A stretch of 41,514 nt of DNA. It comes from DATJLQ01 sp035509415 (GTDB lineage Bacteria; Pseudomonadota; Alphaproteobacteria; JACZXZ01). This document shows, one piece after another, positions 1 to 11,135 of this stretch. The DNA lies in the NCBI GenBank assembly GCA_035509415.1, contig DATJLQ010000055.1, forward strand, positions 1-41,514, given 5' to 3'. Both the position numbers and the translations under genes were made by a program. A model generated the notes under the pieces. The model was not told where the DNA came from. It searched no databases and saw only the letters and a list, made by a program, of their open reading frames with translations. The first letter of the stretch is position 1, and each line of letters starts with the position of its first letter.

Positions 1-2
1 AC

Positions 3-137
3 CGCTGCGGCACCGACGTGAATTACTGGGTGTTCTTCACCGAAGTGGGCCAAGGCGGGGCCTATTACGCGATCATCGATCCGCCGCCGCCGGCGCTGCC
101 GACCGGCGACATCGAGAAGGCCGAGAACCAGAAATAA
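3..137 (+). CDS. C-terminal end of an unidentified protein (partial)
   Basis: The window opens inside a plus-strand reading frame that gives 44 residues before a TAA stop. The visible tail contains NYWVFFTEVGQGGAYYAI followed by a proline run (DPPPPALP) and ends in KAENQK. It is too short to assign a family. G/C-rich codon use matches the neighbouring genes and a good hairpin terminator follows, so this is a genuine gene end. The 5' part lies outside the window. Confidence 0.6.
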   Translation, partial: RCGTDVNYWVFFTEVGQGGAYYAIIDPPPPALPTGDIEKAENQK

Positions 138-166
138 ACGCCGGCTCGCGTGGGCTCGGACGAACG

Positions 167-193
167 GGCGCCAAGAGGCGCCTTAATTTTTTT
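167..193 (+). terminator. Rho-independent terminator after the partial first gene
   Basis: GGCGCC, loop AAGA, GGCGCC is followed at once by TTAATTTTTTT, the classic hairpin plus T-tract in the plus direction. The T-tract overlaps the last codons of the convergent flavin reductase gene, which explains that protein's odd Lys/Ile-rich tail. Confidence 0.75.
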
Positions 194-1232
194 CCGGTAT
201 TTTAATTTTCTTGGCGCTTTTATCTTTCGCGGCACGCCTCGTTCCACGGGCCATCTCATTTTTCCCGGGCGGCTTCTCGGCACGCGGCCCGTCGCCGAGG
301 CGCGCGATGAGCCCGCGTAGCGCCGCCTTGAGCGACGCGACTTCGCCATAGCCATAGCCCGCGAGCAGGTCGGCCTCGTGCCGGCGCGCGGCGCGGGCGA
401 GCTTGCGCGCGAGCGCGCGTCCGGCCGGAGTCGCCGCCACCAACACCGCGCGCCGGTCGCCGGCGCTCGCCTTGCGCTCGACGAGGCCGCGCCGCGCCAT
501 GCGGTCGACGAGCTTGGTGAGCGTCGGCTGCTTCATGAGCACGAGGCGTGCCAAGCGCGTGATCGGGAGGCGTCCCTGGTCCGCGAGGGCCGCGAGCACG
601 CGCCATTCGGCGGCGGCGACGCGCGCGCGCTTGAGCGGGCCCGCGAAGGGGCCGCTCGCGTGGTGGCTCGCGCGCGCGAGGAGATGCTGGACGTCGTCGT
701 CGAGGAAACGCTCGCCCGCCGAGAGCGCCAGGCGCTCCGGATGGTGGGCCGTCACCATGTAGTCGCTCGCATGATAGGCGAGCGCCGGGCGCTCGAGATC
801 GGCGAAGCGCTCGACCTCGCCCACGAAGATGAGATGGTCGCCGCCCTCGTAGCGTCGGAGATTGCGGCATTCGAATTGGGCGGCCGAGCCCGCGATGAGT
901 GGTGCTCCGCCCAGGCCCGGGCGCCACGCGATGCCCTCGAAGCGGTCATGGGCGCGGCTCGCGAACTGGCGCGAGACGCCGATCTGGTCGGCGGCGAGCA
1001 CGTTGATCGCGTAATAGGGTGCGGCCTCGAAGATCGTGCGCAGCTGCGCGGCCTTGGCGAGGCTCCAGAGCACGAGCGGCGGGTCGAGCGAGACCGAGTT
1101 GAACGAGTTCGCGGTCAAGCCGACCGGTGTCCCCTTGGGCGACAGCGCCGTCACCACCGTGACCCCGGTCGGAAAGCGCCCGAGGGCGGTGCGGAAGGTG
1201 CTGCGGTCGATGGGCGGGCGCGGCTCGGTCAT
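183..1232 (-). CDS. Flavin reductase fused to a MarR-like domain (HpaC/C1-type reductase)
   Basis: A two-domain protein of 349 residues. Residues about 10-160 are a flavin reductase (FMN-binding split barrel) domain, with FPTGVTVVTA, the LTANSFNSVSLDPPLVLW core and the NADH-side motif GGDHLIFVGEV. Residues about 185-335 resemble a MarR winged helix (WRVLAALADQGRLPITRLA, then TLTKLVDRMARRGLVERK and DRRAVLV). The same architecture occurs in the reductase C1 of Acinetobacter p-hydroxyphenylacetate hydroxylase, where the MarR-like part is a ligand-sensing autoinhibitory domain. By analogy it would supply reduced flavin to a two-component monooxygenase when an aromatic effector binds. No monooxygenase lies in the window. 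The start MTEPRPP was chosen because the in-frame extension upstream is low-complexity Ala/Pro/Arg. The C-terminal 40 residues are a basic tail. Confidence 0.85.
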   Translation of the reverse strand: MTEPRPPIDRSTFRTALGRFPTGVTVVTALSPKGTPVGLTANSFNSVSLDPPLVLWSLAKAAQLRTIFEAAPYYAINVLAADQIGVSRQFASRAHDRFEGIAWRPGLGGAPLIAGSAAQFECRNLRRYEGGDHLIFVGEVERFADLERPALAYHASDYMVTAHHPERLALSAGERFLDDDVQHLLARASHHASGPFAGPLKRARVAAAEWRVLAALADQGRLPITRLARLVLMKQPTLTKLVDRMARRGLVERKASAGDRRAVLVAATPAGRALARKLARAARRHEADLLAGYGYGEVASLKAALRGLIARLGDGPRAEKPPGKNEMARGTRRAAKDKSAKKIKIPEKN

Positions 1233-1475
1233 GATCGCGGGTCTTGGGCAAGGGTGTGGGGCGCGGGCCTTGGACGCAGGTCGCGGGCAAGGCCGGGAAG
1301 CGGCGACGCCGGCGGAGCTTAGCACCGGAAAAATGAAATTTCATGGAAATTGTGGCAAGCGCCTGGGGCCGCTCACGCGGCGATAACGGGAATTTGACGC
1401 CGCCGCGGCGCGCCGCGGGCGCCCCACCGTGATAGAACGCTCGCTCCCGTCCTTCTCGCGCCTCGGAGGTCAGCC

Positions 1476-2102
1476 ATGCGTTTCGTCGGCCCGTTCGCCT
1501 TTCTGCTGCTCGCGGCACTCGCGCCGGCGCTGGCGCCGCTTCCGGCCGATGCCCAAGCGCCCCAGGGCACGCCCACGCGCGTGCGCGGCACGGTCGAGAC
1601 GCTCCAAGGTCAGACGCTCACGGTGAAGTCGCGCGACGGCGCCCTCGTGCACGTGACCTTGGCACCCAATTACGCGGTGCGCGCGGTCGTGAAGAAGAGC
1701 CTTGCCAACATCAAGGTCGACGACTACGTCGCCTCGACCTCGGTGCGCGGCACGGACGGCCAGCTCCACGCGATCGAGGTGCATATTTTTCCCGCGGCGA
1801 TGCGCGGCACGGCGGAGGGTCAGTTCCCGTGGGATCTGGTGCCCGACAGCCTGATGACCAACGCGACCGTCACCGGCATCGTCAAGCAGGCGGGCGCGAC
1901 CGCGCTCACCGTTTCCTACAAGGGCAAGAGCTCGGTCATCATGGTCGGCCCCGACGTGCCGGTCGTGGGCTATGCGCCGGGCGACGCGAGCCTCCTGAAG
2001 CCGGGTGCGGCCGTCTTCGTGTTCGCCTTCAAGCACCCCGACGGCAGCCTCACCAGCGCGTCGGTGACCGCGGAGAAGGACGGCGTCAAGCCGCCCATGT
2101 AG
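1476..2102 (+). CDS. Exported protein of unknown function with two OB-like repeats
   Basis: 208 residues starting with a signal peptide (MRFVGPFAFLLLAALAPALA, cleavage likely after PADAQA), so it should be periplasmic. GGAGGT lies 5 bases before the ATG. The mature part has two similar beta-rich segments. The first is RVRGTVETLQGQTLTVKSRDG and the second is NATVTGIVKQAGATALTVSYKG; each begins with a 'xGTV/TGIV ... LTVxxxxG' pattern typical of DUF5666-like or OB-fold repeats. Relatives in alphaproteobacteria are usually labelled hypothetical, sometimes wrongly as metal ABC permease; there are no membrane helices beyond the leader. The function is unknown. Confidence 0.75.
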   Translation: MRFVGPFAFLLLAALAPALAPLPADAQAPQGTPTRVRGTVETLQGQTLTVKSRDGALVHVTLAPNYAVRAVVKKSLANIKVDDYVASTSVRGTDGQLHAIEVHIFPAAMRGTAEGQFPWDLVPDSLMTNATVTGIVKQAGATALTVSYKGKSSVIMVGPDVPVVGYAPGDASLLKPGAAVFVFAFKHPDGSLTSASVTAEKDGVKPPM

Positions 2103-2230
2103 CCGACAAGCGCGCCCTCAGGCCGGTCGTGACGCAGTTTGAAACTCCGGCCATGGTCCAAGTTCGCGTCATCGCCGGGCGCCCGGGACCGGCCGTCGGC
2201 CTGCCCGAGGCCAAGCTTCACGTCCCGGTG

Positions 2231-2282
2231 ATCCACGTCTTTCCTGCGCTAAGGCGTGGATGGCCGGACCAAGTCCGGCCAT
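2231..2282. repeat. Dispersed palindromic element (two adjacent hairpins)
   Basis: This sits in the 312-bp gene-free stretch 2103-2414. The first hairpin has arms ATCCACG (2231-2237) and CGTGGAT (2255-2261). It is followed by a perfect 10-bp stem, ATGGCCGGAC (2260-2269) and GTCCGGCCAT (2273-2282), with a 3-base loop. This 'GGCCGGAC-loop-GTCCGGCC' style is typical of the dispersed extragenic palindromes of alphaproteobacterial genomes. It could also weaken read-through from the upstream gene. Nothing else is seen in the stretch. Confidence 0.65.
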
Positions 2283-2414
2283 GACCCATGCCAGGATTTC
2301 AAAATGAGGCACTACTCTTGGCGGACTCGCTCGCCCGCGCGCCAAGCGCGTGTTAGCATCTCGGCGTCGCGGGGGGCCGCTCAATCAACAACGCATCCAT
2401 TCGGGGGGACACGC

Positions 2415-3017
2415 ATGCCTAAAATCCTGATCCGCGCGGCGCTCGCCGCGTCAGTCCTCGCTATGTTCGGCCTCGTTGCCGCCGGGCTCGGCGCTCAAGC
2501 GGCCGACACCGGCGCCGCGCCCGCCATGCCTCCAATGGCCAAGCCCGCCAAGCTGAGCCGCCTCGCCGCGCGCGGGAAATATCTCGTGACGTTCGGCAGC
2601 TGCCTCGATTGCCATACGCCGGGCTATTTCTTCGGCAAGCCCGACATGAATCGCTTTCTGGGCGGCTCGGACGTGGGATTCCTCATCCCCGGCCTGGGTA
2701 TTTTCGTCGGGCCGAACTTGACGTCCGACAAGGAGACCGGCCTCGGCAAATGGACCCGCGCGCAGATCGTGACGGCGCTCACGACCGGCCGCACTCCCGA
2801 CGGGCGCGAGCTGGCACCGGTCATGCCCTGGCACGCCTATGCGCACCTGACCAAGTACGACGCCAACGCGATCGCGGCGTTCCTCCAGACCCTGCCGCCG
2901 GTGAAGAACCAGGTGGCCGGCCCCTTCGGCCCGAACGAGAAACCGAGCGTCGCCGTCATGATGGTCGTGCCGCCCCAGGATTATCCGCCCGGACCGTCCG
3001 CCCCGCCTGCGAAATAG
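2415..3017 (+). CDS. Exported mono-haem cytochrome c
   Basis: 200 residues with an N-terminal signal peptide (MPKILIRAALAASVLAMFGL, cleavage near AQA). One haem site, CLDCH, lies at residues 63-67, and a likely axial Met sits in PVMPWHAY. The fold signature is class I cytochrome c, as found in small periplasmic electron carriers and in the cytochrome subunits of membrane dehydrogenases. The motif LTSDKETGLGKWT is typical of the cytochrome c subunit of alcohol/aldehyde/gluconate dehydrogenase complexes. No such dehydrogenase is beside it. The start follows GGGGGGACACGC; longer in-frame starts upstream run through the palindromic repeat and lack a leader, so they were rejected. Confidence 0.85.
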   Translation: MPKILIRAALAASVLAMFGLVAAGLGAQAADTGAAPAMPPMAKPAKLSRLAARGKYLVTFGSCLDCHTPGYFFGKPDMNRFLGGSDVGFLIPGLGIFVGPNLTSDKETGLGKWTRAQIVTALTTGRTPDGRELAPVMPWHAYAHLTKYDANAIAAFLQTLPPVKNQVAGPFGPNEKPSVAVMMVVPPQDYPPGPSAPPAK

Positions 3018-3135
3018 GCGCCGCGAAACGGCGGCGCATCGGCTACGCGGGTGCCGGGAAAGTCGCTCCCACGCGGCCGCAAAATGATCTAGGATCGACG
3101 CGTACCGGGCGCTGCGGCACCCGAGGAGCATGCGC

Positions 3136-3507
3136 ATGGCACACCCGCAACCGATCCGAGGCAAGGGCAGCGAGCCCGTCGAGCTCGCGCCGGGAGTCGG
3201 CGTGCGCGAGGCGGCGCGCGAGGCGGAGCTCGAGAAATGGGCATGGCGGCGCGTCAAGTCGCTGCGCCTTTTCTACATCCACCTCACGCTCTACGTGATC
3301 CTCAACTTCATCATTCTCCTGATCGACGTGTCGACGCCGGGCGATCCCTGGTTCTACGAGGTGCTGCTCGGCTGGGGCCTGTTCGTCGGCCTCCACGCCG
3401 CCTACACCTACGAGCTTTTGCCCTGGTCGAGCCGCGACTGGGAGCAGCGCAAGGTGCAGGAACTGATCGACGAGCAGCGCAACAAGCGCCGCGGCCTGCA
3501 CCACTAA
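3136..3507 (+). CDS. 2TM-domain membrane protein
   Basis: 123 residues with a charged N-terminus, then two membrane helices (about LRLFYIHLTLYVILNFIILLI and WFYEVLLGWGLFVGLHAAYTY) and a basic C-terminus (DWEQRKVQELIDEQRNKRRG). The pattern W-xx-R-V-K-xx-xx-FYIHLTxYVxxNxxL is that of the '2TM domain' family (PF13239), small inner-membrane proteins also found fused to kinases. The role is unknown. The ribosome binding site GAGGAG (3123-3128) lies 7 bases before this ATG but only 1 base before the alternative ATG at 3130, so 3136 is chosen. It converges on the next gene with a 10-base gap. Confidence 0.75.
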   Translation: MAHPQPIRGKGSEPVELAPGVGVREAAREAELEKWAWRRVKSLRLFYIHLTLYVILNFIILLIDVSTPGDPWFYEVLLGWGLFVGLHAAYTYELLPWSSRDWEQRKVQELIDEQRNKRRGLHH

Positions 3508-3517
3508 AGCATGCGGC

Positions 3518-4102
3518 CTAGAGGCCGGTCACGATCCGCGCCATTACGACGATGATCGCGACCTGCATGCAGCCCTGGATCGCCGTGAAGGCGATGTAGC
3601 GCCGCACGAGGCGCCCGATGCGCGCGCCGTCCGGCCGGTCCCGGCGCAGCTCGAAATAGATCATGAGATTGGTCGGCAGCAGGATGCCGAGACCCTCGAC
3701 CGTGAGCACGGCGAGGATCGCGAGGGCCGCGGCGATCCACCAGAATTCGGGAAAGCCGATCGCGAGATAGCCGCCCTGGCGCGCCAAGAACCAGCCCGAG
3801 GTGCCGGTCAGGATCGAAAGCGTCGGCATGATGAAGAGCATGCGCGGGACGAGCCGGCAGATCATCGCCCGGCGCGCCTCGAACGGAAGCGTGCGCAGGA
3901 TCGGCCCGACCACGAAGCCCATGAAGAGATCGATCCCGGTCCACAGCACGCCCGAAAGCACGTGGACGAAGTTGAGCGGCCAATGGCGCCCGCTCAGGAT
4001 CGCGGCCACCATTGCGGCCAACACGAGCGCTACCCAGGCGAGATTCGAAATCCGGATCGGCGGCAGCGTGTCCGCCTGCGCCACCGTCGCCTGGTCCGCC
4101 AT
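3518..4102 (-). CDS. Four-helix inner-membrane protein, DUF2269/PuuD-like
   Basis: 194 residues with four to five predicted membrane helices (IRISNLAWVALVLAAMVAAIL, FVHVLSGVLWTGIDLFMGF, a pair around residues 95-145, and AIQGCMQVAIIVVMARI). The 'NFVHVLSGVLWTGIDLFMG' segment resembles the conserved His-containing helix of PuuD/DUF2269-type membrane proteins, and the same motif appears in the gene at 27610. The function cannot be assigned. It starts with ATG just downstream of GGGGCAAGCTC, a ribosome binding site that is inside a strong inverted repeat (separate entry). Confidence 0.65.
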   Translation of the reverse strand: MADQATVAQADTLPPIRISNLAWVALVLAAMVAAILSGRHWPLNFVHVLSGVLWTGIDLFMGFVVGPILRTLPFEARRAMICRLVPRMLFIMPTLSILTGTSGWFLARQGGYLAIGFPEFWWIAAALAILAVLTVEGLGILLPTNLMIYFELRRDRPDGARIGRLVRRYIAFTAIQGCMQVAIIVVMARIVTGL

Positions 4103-4103
4103 G

Positions 4104-4160
4104 AGCTTGCCCCCCGCGCGATCGATCCGGCCGGATCGATCCGACTGATCGGGGCAAGCT
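4104..4160 (-). promoter_or_regulatory. Nested palindrome enclosing the ribosome binding site of the 3518-4102 gene
   Basis: The outer arms are AGCTTGCCCC (4104-4113) and GGGGCAAGCT (4151-4160), perfectly complementary. Between them lies a perfect 22-bp palindrome (4120-4141, half-site GATCGATCCGG). On the minus-strand transcript the arm GGGGCAAGCT ends one base before the ATG, so the likely Shine-Dalgarno GGGG would be paired. This could be a translation-controlling hairpin, a protein-binding palindrome, or both. Confidence 0.55.
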
Positions 4161-4240
4161 TAAGCTGGCCGCGCGTCGCGCTCAACCCGCGGCGCGCCCT
4201 ATCCGCCGCACAAGGGCCGATAGCCGCACAAGGGCGGACT

Positions 4241-4549
4241 TCAGTGTTTCTCGGCCGAGGGCCGCGGCTCCTCGCTCGCGACCCGGATGTAGAAGCGCGG
4301 GTTCCGGAGTGCGGCTTCGGCGATGAGCTTGACCGTGGTGCGGTCGAACTTGTTGCAGAGACGCGCGTGGCGCACGCCGCTGCCATCGGCGAAAGACGCC
4401 GTAACCTGCCAGAGCGAATGGAACGCGTCGGTCTTGCGGAAGATCTGGCCGACCTCGACCTTCGAAACCGGCTCGGGCCGTCCGGCGCTGGGCGCATTCG
4501 GGCCCGGCCGGAGATAGATGCGGGTGAGATCGGCGGCCGGGCGGGTCAT
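4241..4549 (-). CDS. Hypothetical protein, about 102 residues
   Basis: Coding is supported by a normal amino-acid mix (VSKVEVGQIFRKTDAFHSLWQVTASFADGSGVRHARLCNKFD) quite unlike the Arg/Ala-rich shadows around it. There is no signal peptide, membrane helix or recognised motif. The start MTRPAADL is preferred; MSQPRAAA at 4591 is possible, and the frame stays open upstream but becomes low-complexity there. No convincing ribosome binding site is seen before either start. Confidence 0.5.
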   Translation of the reverse strand: MTRPAADLTRIYLRPGPNAPSAGRPEPVSKVEVGQIFRKTDAFHSLWQVTASFADGSGVRHARLCNKFDRTTVKLIAEAALRNPRFYIRVASEEPRPSAEKH

Positions 4550-4733
4550 GAGGCGACTATCGCGCGTGGCCGCCGCGCGCGGCTGTGACATGGTTGTGAC
4601 AAGCGGGCTCCGTGACAAGCGGGGCTGCGACGAGCGAGCGCCGCCGCGCGGATCACGCGGCGACACCCGGTCGATGGCGAGCAACGGGCAGCGAGCGGAG
4701 CGCGACCCGAGCGCGCCCCGCGCGACCCCGCCT

Positions 4734-5507
4734 CTACTTCCCGAACAGGCTCTTGAGGGCACCCGACGCCGTGCCGCCGACCCCGCCCGAGCCGCTCGAC
4801 CCCGGAACGAGGCCGGTCGCGGTCCCCTTGAGCTTGTCGAGCGCCTGGCCGACGCCGAGCTTGGAGGCGGCATTCATCGCCCCGTTCGCGATCGAGTTCA
4901 GCACCTGCTCGGCGACCTGGCTCGCGGTCGCACCGCCGCTGCTCTGGCCGATATTCGTGAGATGGATGTCGCCGAGCGAGCCGCCGGTCTTCCCGCCCGG
5001 GATCGGGGTCGCGAGATTGACCGTGCCGTTGGTGATGTCGAGCTTCTTGATCACCATCTTCGGGCCGTTCGACGTGCCGCTCGAAGACGCCGCCTGGCCG
5101 CCGCCCGAGGCCTGCTTCACGTGATCCTCGATCGCCTGGAAATTGCTGCCGCCGGAGGAATTGAGCTCGTAGGTGACCTCGGGCGAGGCGACGGCGATCT
5201 CGTTGATCACGATCGGATTCTTGGTGATGCTGCCGATGTCGAGGGCGATCGTGACCGAGGCGACCTTGAACGCGGTGGGCGACTTGAAGCCGGCCGGGTT
5301 GCCGACCGAGAGGCCCGAGATCGTACCGGTACCGTCGGTGAGCGAGAGCTTGACGCTGTCGACCTTGACCGAGACGCCGGCGGTCTGGGTGCCGACGGTC
5401 TCGATCGCCTCCTTCACGATGGAATCGAGCGAGGAATAGAGGAAATAGGCGACGCCGGCCGCGATCACGACAATCACGGCGACGGCGATCAGGATGATCT
5501 TCTTCAT
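4734..5507 (-). CDS. Membrane-anchored AsmA-like protein
   Basis: 257 residues. A single N-terminal helix (MKKIILIAVAVIVVIAAGVAYFL) anchors a mostly beta, low-charge periplasmic part with LTDGTGTISGLSVGNPAGFKS, VASVTIALDIGSITKNPIVI and MVIKKLDITNGTVNL. Such repeats of 'x-I-x-G-L-x-V-x-N-P' are typical of AsmA/TamB-like proteins that line the inner-membrane face of envelope lipid transport. The C-terminus is Gly/Ser-rich. The start is fixed by GGGGGTGG three bases before ATG; in-frame extension to about 6014 runs under the next gene and is not credible. Confidence 0.7.
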   Translation of the reverse strand: MKKIILIAVAVIVVIAAGVAYFLYSSLDSIVKEAIETVGTQTAGVSVKVDSVKLSLTDGTGTISGLSVGNPAGFKSPTAFKVASVTIALDIGSITKNPIVINEIAVASPEVTYELNSSGGSNFQAIEDHVKQASGGGQAASSSGTSNGPKMVIKKLDITNGTVNLATPIPGGKTGGSLGDIHLTNIGQSSGGATASQVAEQVLNSIANGAMNAASKLGVGQALDKLKGTATGLVPGSSGSGGVGGTASGALKSLFGK

Positions 5508-5610
5508 TTCCACCCCCTTGAGCTGGCCATAGGCGGGGCCGAGTCTTCCGGATTCCCGTGACAATGTCGAGCGCGCCCGAAGGGGCCCAGGCGCGCCCTG
5601 GGAAACCGCC

Positions 5611-8682
<3,072 letters not shown>

Positions 8683-8883
8683 TACGGGCTCTGCGCGCTT
8701 AGACTAGCGTATCGGTTGACGCGAGATCGTGGCGCCGGTGTCCCCCCGAGGTGCAACGGACGCGCATCCCCCGCCCGATCCGGGCCGGAGGATGCTGGGC
8801 GCGCGACGTTGCGCGCGAGCATTTGAGCCTTTTTCCCCGTCGCTGGCAAGCGCGATTGTGCCGACGCGCCTATTAAAATGGCG

Positions 8884-9798
8884 TTATTTCAATAACTTGC
8901 CGATAGTGTCGAATTTCGCGGTGAGGGTCAGGAGGGCCGGGATTTCCCACCGGTCGCCGGCGCTGTTCATGCCCTGGAATTCGGTGCCGTTGAAGTAGGT
9001 CTTGTTCGGGTTGAGCGGGCCCTCGTAGCGGAAGCCGGACTCGATGCCGAGCGCCAGAAGCTGCCCGATGTCGTAACGGAGGCCGAAGGTCATGCCGGCG
9101 TCGCCGATCAGGCCGGCATTGTAGAAATGGATGTCGGTCGCGATCGGGTCGCCCGACTGGGTGCGCAGGGTGAGCTCGATGTTCTCGACCCGCTTCATGC
9201 CGAGCATCGCGCCGATATAGGGGTGGAACCCGGCCCAATCGCCGACGTCGAAGAAATGCCGGTAGCCCGCCTCGAGGCCGAACTCGTCGTCGTGGCTGAA
9301 CTGGCCGCGAATGACGCTGCCGGCCGCGATCGGCTGGTTGCCCCAGGTGACCGCGCTCGAGCTCGTGAACATGTCGAACTGCTTGCCCGACGCGTGGAAC
9401 CAGGTGAAGCCGAGGGAGGCCTCGTCGCGATTGCTCAGCCCGTAATTCAAATTGATGCCGAGCTGGGCCGGCTGGGTGAACACCTGGTCGAAGCTCGAGG
9501 TGTGGCTGCTGAGGGTGGTGGGACCGCTGATCGCCGCGCCGAACAGCGAGCCGGCGCCGCTCACCCCACCCGGCTCGCCCTTGTAGAAGGCGCCGCCCAC
9601 GGTCACATCGGTGCCCACATTGGGTGTGATCGAGAGATGGTCCGCGAGCGGAAGGCTCGGGAGAATCTGGATGTCGTCGACATGGGGCAAGCGGTCGGCC
9701 CAGGCGGCGGACGCGCACAAAAGCCCCGCGAGCCCGGCCAAGGAGGCGGCCGCGCGCCGAATCCAAACCCCTCTTCCCCACTCCACTTGGATGCCCAA
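8884..9798 (-). CDS. Exported outer-membrane beta-barrel-type protein
   Basis: About 304 residues. A signal peptide (RRAAASLAGLAGLLCASAAWA, cleavage before DRLPHVDD) is followed by alternating, aromatic-rich beta strands such as LGINLNYGLSNRDEASLGFTWF, FGLEAGYRHFFDVG and LALGIESGFRYEGPL. This suggests an OmpW- or porin-like outer-membrane barrel, although the last residue is Lys rather than the usual aromatic. No ATG is available near the leader. TTG at 9798 with AGGG six bases upstream was chosen; GTG at 9786 and TTG at 9870 are alternatives. The stop codon lies in a small palindrome (GTTATT-TC-AATAAC). Confidence 0.65.
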   Translation of the reverse strand: MGIQVEWGRGVWIRRAAASLAGLAGLLCASAAWADRLPHVDDIQILPSLPLADHLSITPNVGTDVTVGGAFYKGEPGGVSGAGSLFGAAISGPTTLSSHTSSFDQVFTQPAQLGINLNYGLSNRDEASLGFTWFHASGKQFDMFTSSSAVTWGNQPIAAGSVIRGQFSHDDEFGLEAGYRHFFDVGDWAGFHPYIGAMLGMKRVENIELTLRTQSGDPIATDIHFYNAGLIGDAGMTFGLRYDIGQLLALGIESGFRYEGPLNPNKTYFNGTEFQGMNSAGDRWEIPALLTLTAKFDTIGKLLK

Positions 9799-9910
9799 GG
9801 ATCGCCCTGATCTTTGCCCAGCCCGAATCGCCCGATCCGAACTATACACCGGCGATTCGGCGGAACTCAATGATTTATTTGAGTGAATCCGGGAGTCCGA
9901 AAATCGGCCC

Positions 9911-9946
9911 TGAACCGGGCCGTGAACCGGGCCCTTAACCGGGGGT
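9911..9946. repeat. Three 12-bp tandem repeats (TGAACCGGGCCN)
   Basis: The copies are TGAACCGGGCCG, TGAACCGGGCCC and the degenerate TTAACCGGGGGT in direct tandem. They lie in the 284-bp gap between the two minus-strand genes and upstream of the outer-membrane protein, so they could be a binding-site cluster or simple slippage. No other feature is seen in that gap. Confidence 0.5.
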
Positions 9947-10082
9947 TCGATTCAGCGTGGAGAATCCGGCAGACTCCCGATTTTCCTCGGGAATTCGGCG
10001 AGACTCGCCGCGCAAGCGGCTGGAATCGAATTGATTCCCTCGGCGGTCGCCGAAGCCTGGTTCCGGGCCCCGATCGGTCGCG

Positions 10083-10838
10083 TCAGTTGCCCGGCTCCAT
10101 TGCCTTGGCCTTGATCACCCTGATGGCCGTCGGGCTGGAGAGGAACCGGAGGAACGCGGCCGCGGTCTTCGGGCGCTGGGTCGCCGGGCTGATGCCACCC
10201 GCGAATTTGAGATATTCCTGGATCGAGGCGGGCAGCGGCACGACCTGAACGCCCGGCACCGCGTTGAGCTCGGGGATGAGCTGGAACGCGATGTCCGCCT
10301 CGCCGCGCGCCACGTAGGCCGCCGTCTGGCCGGTCGCGATCACCTTCCCCTTGGCCTTGACCTGGTCGGCGATGCCCATGTCGCCGAGGAGCTTCATGAG
10401 ATAGAGGCCGCTTTGGCCCGTGCTCGTGTAGGCGACGGCCTTGGCGGCGATGAACGCGGCCTTGAGCTTCTCCGGCGTCGAGACGTCGGGTGCCGGCGGG
10501 CGGAACGCGAGGCCGAGCCCGGCCTTGGCGATGGGCGTGAGCTTGGGCTCGAGCTTATGGTCCTTGACCAGGGAGGCGACCATGGACGGGATCGGGATCA
10601 GGACCAGCACGTCGAACTTCGCACCCCGATCGATCTTGTCCTTGAGCAGGTTGGTGGTGAGGAAGGTCATCTCGAGCTTGTTGTGGGTCTCCTTCTCGTA
10701 GAAGGGCTTCAGGTCGGTGAGCACCGCCTGCATGCCGGTCGAGCTCAAGACCGTGAGCTCCGTGGCGCGCGCCGGCGCCGGCGCCGCTGCCAAGACGAGC
10801 GCGCAAGCACCCGCGAGCGCGAATGAGATCCGCTTCAT
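10083..10838 (-). CDS. ModA-like periplasmic substrate-binding protein
   Basis: 251 residues with a signal peptide (MKRISFALAGACALVLAAAP, cleavage near ARA). The mature protein starts TELTVLSSTGMQAVLTDLKPFYE, the usual opening of ModA/sulfate-type class II solute-binding proteins. It continues with FDVLVL, AVAYTSTGQSGLYLMKLL and GEADIAFQLIPEL, conserved lobe-linking segments of this fold. The substrate could be molybdate or another oxyanion or small organic acid; there is no ABC permease or ATPase gene beside it, so it is a stand-alone binding protein. The start ATG has GGGGGAAATC in front. Confidence 0.8.
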   Translation of the reverse strand: MKRISFALAGACALVLAAAPAPARATELTVLSSTGMQAVLTDLKPFYEKETHNKLEMTFLTTNLLKDKIDRGAKFDVLVLIPIPSMVASLVKDHKLEPKLTPIAKAGLGLAFRPPAPDVSTPEKLKAAFIAAKAVAYTSTGQSGLYLMKLLGDMGIADQVKAKGKVIATGQTAAYVARGEADIAFQLIPELNAVPGVQVVPLPASIQEYLKFAGGISPATQRPKTAAAFLRFLSSPTAIRVIKAKAMEPGN

Positions 10839-10969
10839 GATTTCCCCCATCGTTTCCGGCGCCTGTCGCGCGCGGCCCTGTGCGGAGAACGCTAGCACCG
10901 GCGCGCGCAAGTCACAATCGCGGGGGCATGGCCGAGCGGCGGCGAGAATCTATCGGGATATCGGCAAAT

Positions 10970-11045
10970 TGGTGAGCCCGGAGGGACTCGAACCCTCGAC
11001 CCCGTGATTAAAAGTCACGTGCTCTACCACCTGAGCTACGGGCTC
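10970..11045 (-). tRNA. tRNA-Lys (anticodon UUU)
   Basis: The 76-nt minus-strand sequence folds as a normal tRNA. The acceptor stem GAGCCCG pairs with CGGGCTC, there is a discriminator A and encoded CCA, the D-loop contains AGCTCAGGTGGTAGAGC, the anticodon loop CTTTTAA has anticodon TTT, and the T-loop is GGTTCGAGTCC. UUU reads lysine codons. Confidence 0.97.
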
Positions 11046-11135
11046 GCCTACGCGGCACCTTGTTGCAGGCGGCCCGAGCGAGACTCGGCCGCGGGTGCTA
11101 CGCGGGGCCTAAATAGGCGCTCGCGGGCCTCGCGG

